Assembly: GCA_024228115.1 (NCBI GenBank)
Contig: JAAETT010000699.1
Span: 1 to 56,529 of the forward strand
Direction: 5' to 3'
DNA from: a bacterium
Lineage (GTDB): Bacteria > Myxococcota_A > UBA9160 > UBA6930
DNA length: 56,529 nucleotides
In this document: piece by piece, positions 54,728-56,529 of the stretch
Position numbering within the stretch: the first letter of the stretch is position 1
How the letters are laid out: each line of letters opens with the position of its first letter
Position numbers and translations under genes: made by a program
Notes under the pieces: model-generated
Databases searched by the model: none
Seen by the model: the letters and a program-made list of their open reading frames with translations, nothing else
What the model was told of the DNA's origin: nothing

Positions 54728-56347
54728 ATGAGTCTTCTCGATCGCATCGAACGCGTGGGCAACGCCCTGCCCGACCCGGCCACCCTTTTCGTGATCGGCG
54801 CCTTTCTCGTGATGGGTGCCTCTCAGTTGGCCGTCACGATGGAGTGGCAGGTCGAGAAGACGATCACCCGGGATGTGAGCGTGCCGATGCTCGACGCGAC
54901 CGGGGCAAGCGTGGTGGACCCGGTCAGCGGCAACCCCCTGATGGTGCCCGCGCTCGATCCAGCCACCGGTGAGACACGCCGGGAAAAGGTGAGTGTGCCG
55001 GTTCGCCCGCGCAGCCTGCTGGATGCAGATGGTCTCTACTGGGCCGTCTCCCACCTGGTCGACAACTTCAAGAACTTCCCACCGCTGGCGATCGTGCTCG
55101 TCGGCATGCTCGGCATCGGGCTGGCGGACAAGAGCGGCTTCATCGGAGCGCTCCTCAAGGCGGTGCTGGTGGCGGTGCCTCCGCGTCTGCTCACGCCCAC
55201 CGTCTTCCTGGTGGGAGTGCTCTCCTCGATCGGATTGGATGCCGGATACGTCGTGCTGCCCCCCGTCGCTGCGGCCCTGTTTGCTGCGGTGGGCCGATCG
55301 CCCCTGGTTGGATTGGCTGCGGTCTTCGCCGGTGTCTCCGCGGGCTTCAGCGCCAACCTGGTCGTGACCAGCCTCGACGTGATCCTGGCGGGCTTTTCCA
55401 CCTCTGGTGCCCAATTCCTCGACGCCACCTATCAAGTCCCTGCGACGGCCAACCTGGCCTTCCTGCGCGCCTCCACTGTGCTGCTCGTGGGCGTCGGCTG
55501 GGCCACCACCGCATGGTGGGTCGAGCCCCGTTTCGCCCGCAAGCAGGCCGAGGACGGCGGCGCCAGCGAAGCCGACCCGGAAGCCCTGCGCCTGGTGGAT
55601 ACGGAACGCCGGGGCCTTCGGGCAGGAGGGCTCACCCTGGCCGTGGTCCTCAGCATCTTGATGCTCTGCACCTGGATCCCCGGTGGCCCACTCCACGGCG
55701 ACGACGGTCGCTTCCCGCGCTGGGTGGCCGCAATCGTGCCGTTGATCTTCCTCGCCTTCCTTCTCCCTGGCCTGGCCTACGGCTTCCGCACAGGCTCCCT
55801 CAAGAGCGACCGGGACGTCGCCAAGATGCTCGGTGAGGTCATGGCGGGCATGGGCCCGTACATCGTGCTGGCGTTCTTCGCGGCCCAGTTCGTCGAGTTC
55901 TTCCGCTATTCCGGCCTGGGCGAGATGTCCGCCATCGCCGGCGGCGGCCTGCTGGCCCGGGCGGATCTGCCCGCACCGCTGCTGATGGTCTCCTTCGTCG
56001 CGGTCGTCGCGCTCTCGAATCTCTTCATCGGCTCCATGTCGGCGAAGTACGCCTTCTTCGCGCCGGTGTTCGTGCCCATGTTAATGCAGGTGGGCATCAG
56101 CCCGGAACTGACCCAGGCCGCGTACAGAGTCGGGGATTCGATCACCAACGTGATCACTCCCCTGAATCCGTACCTGGTCATCATCCTCGTCTTCATGCAG
56201 CGCTACGTGCCACGGGCGGGCATCGGCACGTTGGTCGCCCTGATGATCCCCTACGCCGTCACCTTTTTCGTCGCATGGTCGTTCCTCCTGGTCGCCTGGA
56301 TGCTGCTCGGCATCCCCCTGGGCCCCGGCGGCCCCCTCGAGTACTAG
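54728..56347 (+). CDS. AbgT-family transporter
   Basis: The 539-residue inner-membrane protein has about 11 helices and the AbgT hallmarks: N-terminal LLDRIERVGNALPDPATLF, a periplasmic insertion (residues about 45-90), the first re-entrant region with GVLSSIGLDAGYVVLPP and FAGVSAGFSANLV, and the second with GDSITNVITPLNPYLVI. Family members export or import p-aminobenzoyl-glutamate or sulfonamide-like anions; the substrate here is unproven. It starts 8 bp after the last 33-bp repeat. Downstream lies a transposase. Confidence 0.94.
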   Translation: MSLLDRIERVGNALPDPATLFVIGAFLVMGASQLAVTMEWQVEKTITRDVSVPMLDATGASVVDPVSGNPLMVPALDPATGETRREKVSVPVRPRSLLDADGLYWAVSHLVDNFKNFPPLAIVLVGMLGIGLADKSGFIGALLKAVLVAVPPRLLTPTVFLVGVLSSIGLDAGYVVLPPVAAALFAAVGRSPLVGLAAVFAGVSAGFSANLVVTSLDVILAGFSTSGAQFLDATYQVPATANLAFLRASTVLLVGVGWATTAWWVEPRFARKQAEDGGASEADPEALRLVDTERRGLRAGGLTLAVVLSILMLCTWIPGGPLHGDDGRFPRWVAAIVPLIFLAFLLPGLAYGFRTGSLKSDRDVAKMLGEVMAGMGPYIVLAFFAAQFVEFFRYSGLGEMSAIAGGGLLARADLPAPLLMVSFVAVVALSNLFIGSMSAKYAFFAPVFVPMLMQVGISPELTQAAYRVGDSITNVITPLNPYLVIILVFMQRYVPRAGIGTLVALMIPYAVTFFVAWSFLLVAWMLLGIPLGPGGPLEY

Positions 56348-56447
56348 AGCCGGCCAGAGCGTCCCCGGTGTCGTGTTCACTATGCTGCCCGCCTAGGAGT
56401 CTGCGCGGCAGAGGGCCATTGAGGGGTGAGTCTCGCTAGAGTGAGCC

Positions 56448-56529
56448 ATGCCGCGAGACTTTCGACGCTACGAGCCGGACCAGTCGCTTCTCCTGCCGCC
56501 CTCGCTTCGGGATTGGCTTCCCGAGGATC
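56448..56529 (+). mobile_element. 5' end of an insertion-sequence transposase
   Basis: ATG 56448 opens MPRDFRRYEPDQSLLLPPSL and continues RDWLPED to the window edge. This is the conserved N-terminus of IS1182-type DDE transposases (xxFRxYxPDQxxLLPPSLRDWLPEDH). The left inverted repeat is not identifiable; it should lie in 56348-56447. Confidence 0.75.

Overview
The window is about 56 kb of GC-rich bacterial chromosome with dense, overlapping genes. The gene order tig-clpP-clpX-lon, an NtrC-type sigma-54 activator, PEP-CTERM exported proteins, a WS/DGAT-like protein and a GldFG-type ABC exporter suggest a Gram-negative relative of the former Deltaproteobacteria (Myxococcota, Desulfobacterota or a nearby metagenome-only lineage). 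This placement is an inference from gene content; there is no rRNA in the window.

Layout. 0-6.8 kb: three complete and one truncated paralogue of a GT-C (GT39/PMT-like) membrane glycosyltransferase. 6.8-16.4 kb: an FAD amine/amino-acid oxidoreductase, tRNA-Lys, serA-purA, and aroA followed by a three-gene GldFG-like ABC exporter. 16.4-33 kb: the accessory island described below. 33-39.4 kb: the protein quality-control block (trigger factor, ClpP, ClpX, Lon) and two tRNA genes. 39.5-44 kb: two divergent PEP-CTERM proteins, gene debris, an HNH protein, and two small exported proteins. 44-56.5 kb: a hydantoinase/oxoprolinase fusion, an alkaline-phosphatase-superfamily protein with rearranged halves, a His/Arg/Glu-repeat protein, the set ATP-grasp-kamA-murJ, an AbgT-family transporter, and the start of a transposase at the right edge.

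The most interesting part is 16.4-33 kb. It encodes a globin-coupled histidine kinase (haem-type gas sensor), an NtrC-type sigma-54 response regulator, two universal stress proteins (one a tandem double-domain protein), five CBS-pair proteins, a WS/DGAT-like protein with a degraded active site, a hibernation-promoting-factor homologue, an APH/P-loop kinase fusion, two hemerythrin-like proteins, two ferritin-like di-iron proteins and two c-haem lipoproteins. By eye I find ten sequences of the sigma-54 -24/-12 type (GG-N10-GC, most with TGGCAC-N5-NTGC), each just upstream of one of these transcription units, and none of the same quality in front of genes elsewhere. The gene list closely resembles the Mycobacterium tuberculosis DosR dormancy regulon (haem sensor kinase, Usp, CBS protein Hrp1, Tgs1, the ribosome factor Rv0079, Rv2004c), but with a globin sensor and a sigma-54 activator in place of the GAF-haem kinases and a NarL-type regulator. 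I propose it is a hypoxia/redox-responsive dormancy regulon built independently. Five of the ten promoters lie so close to the start codon that their transcripts would be almost leaderless.
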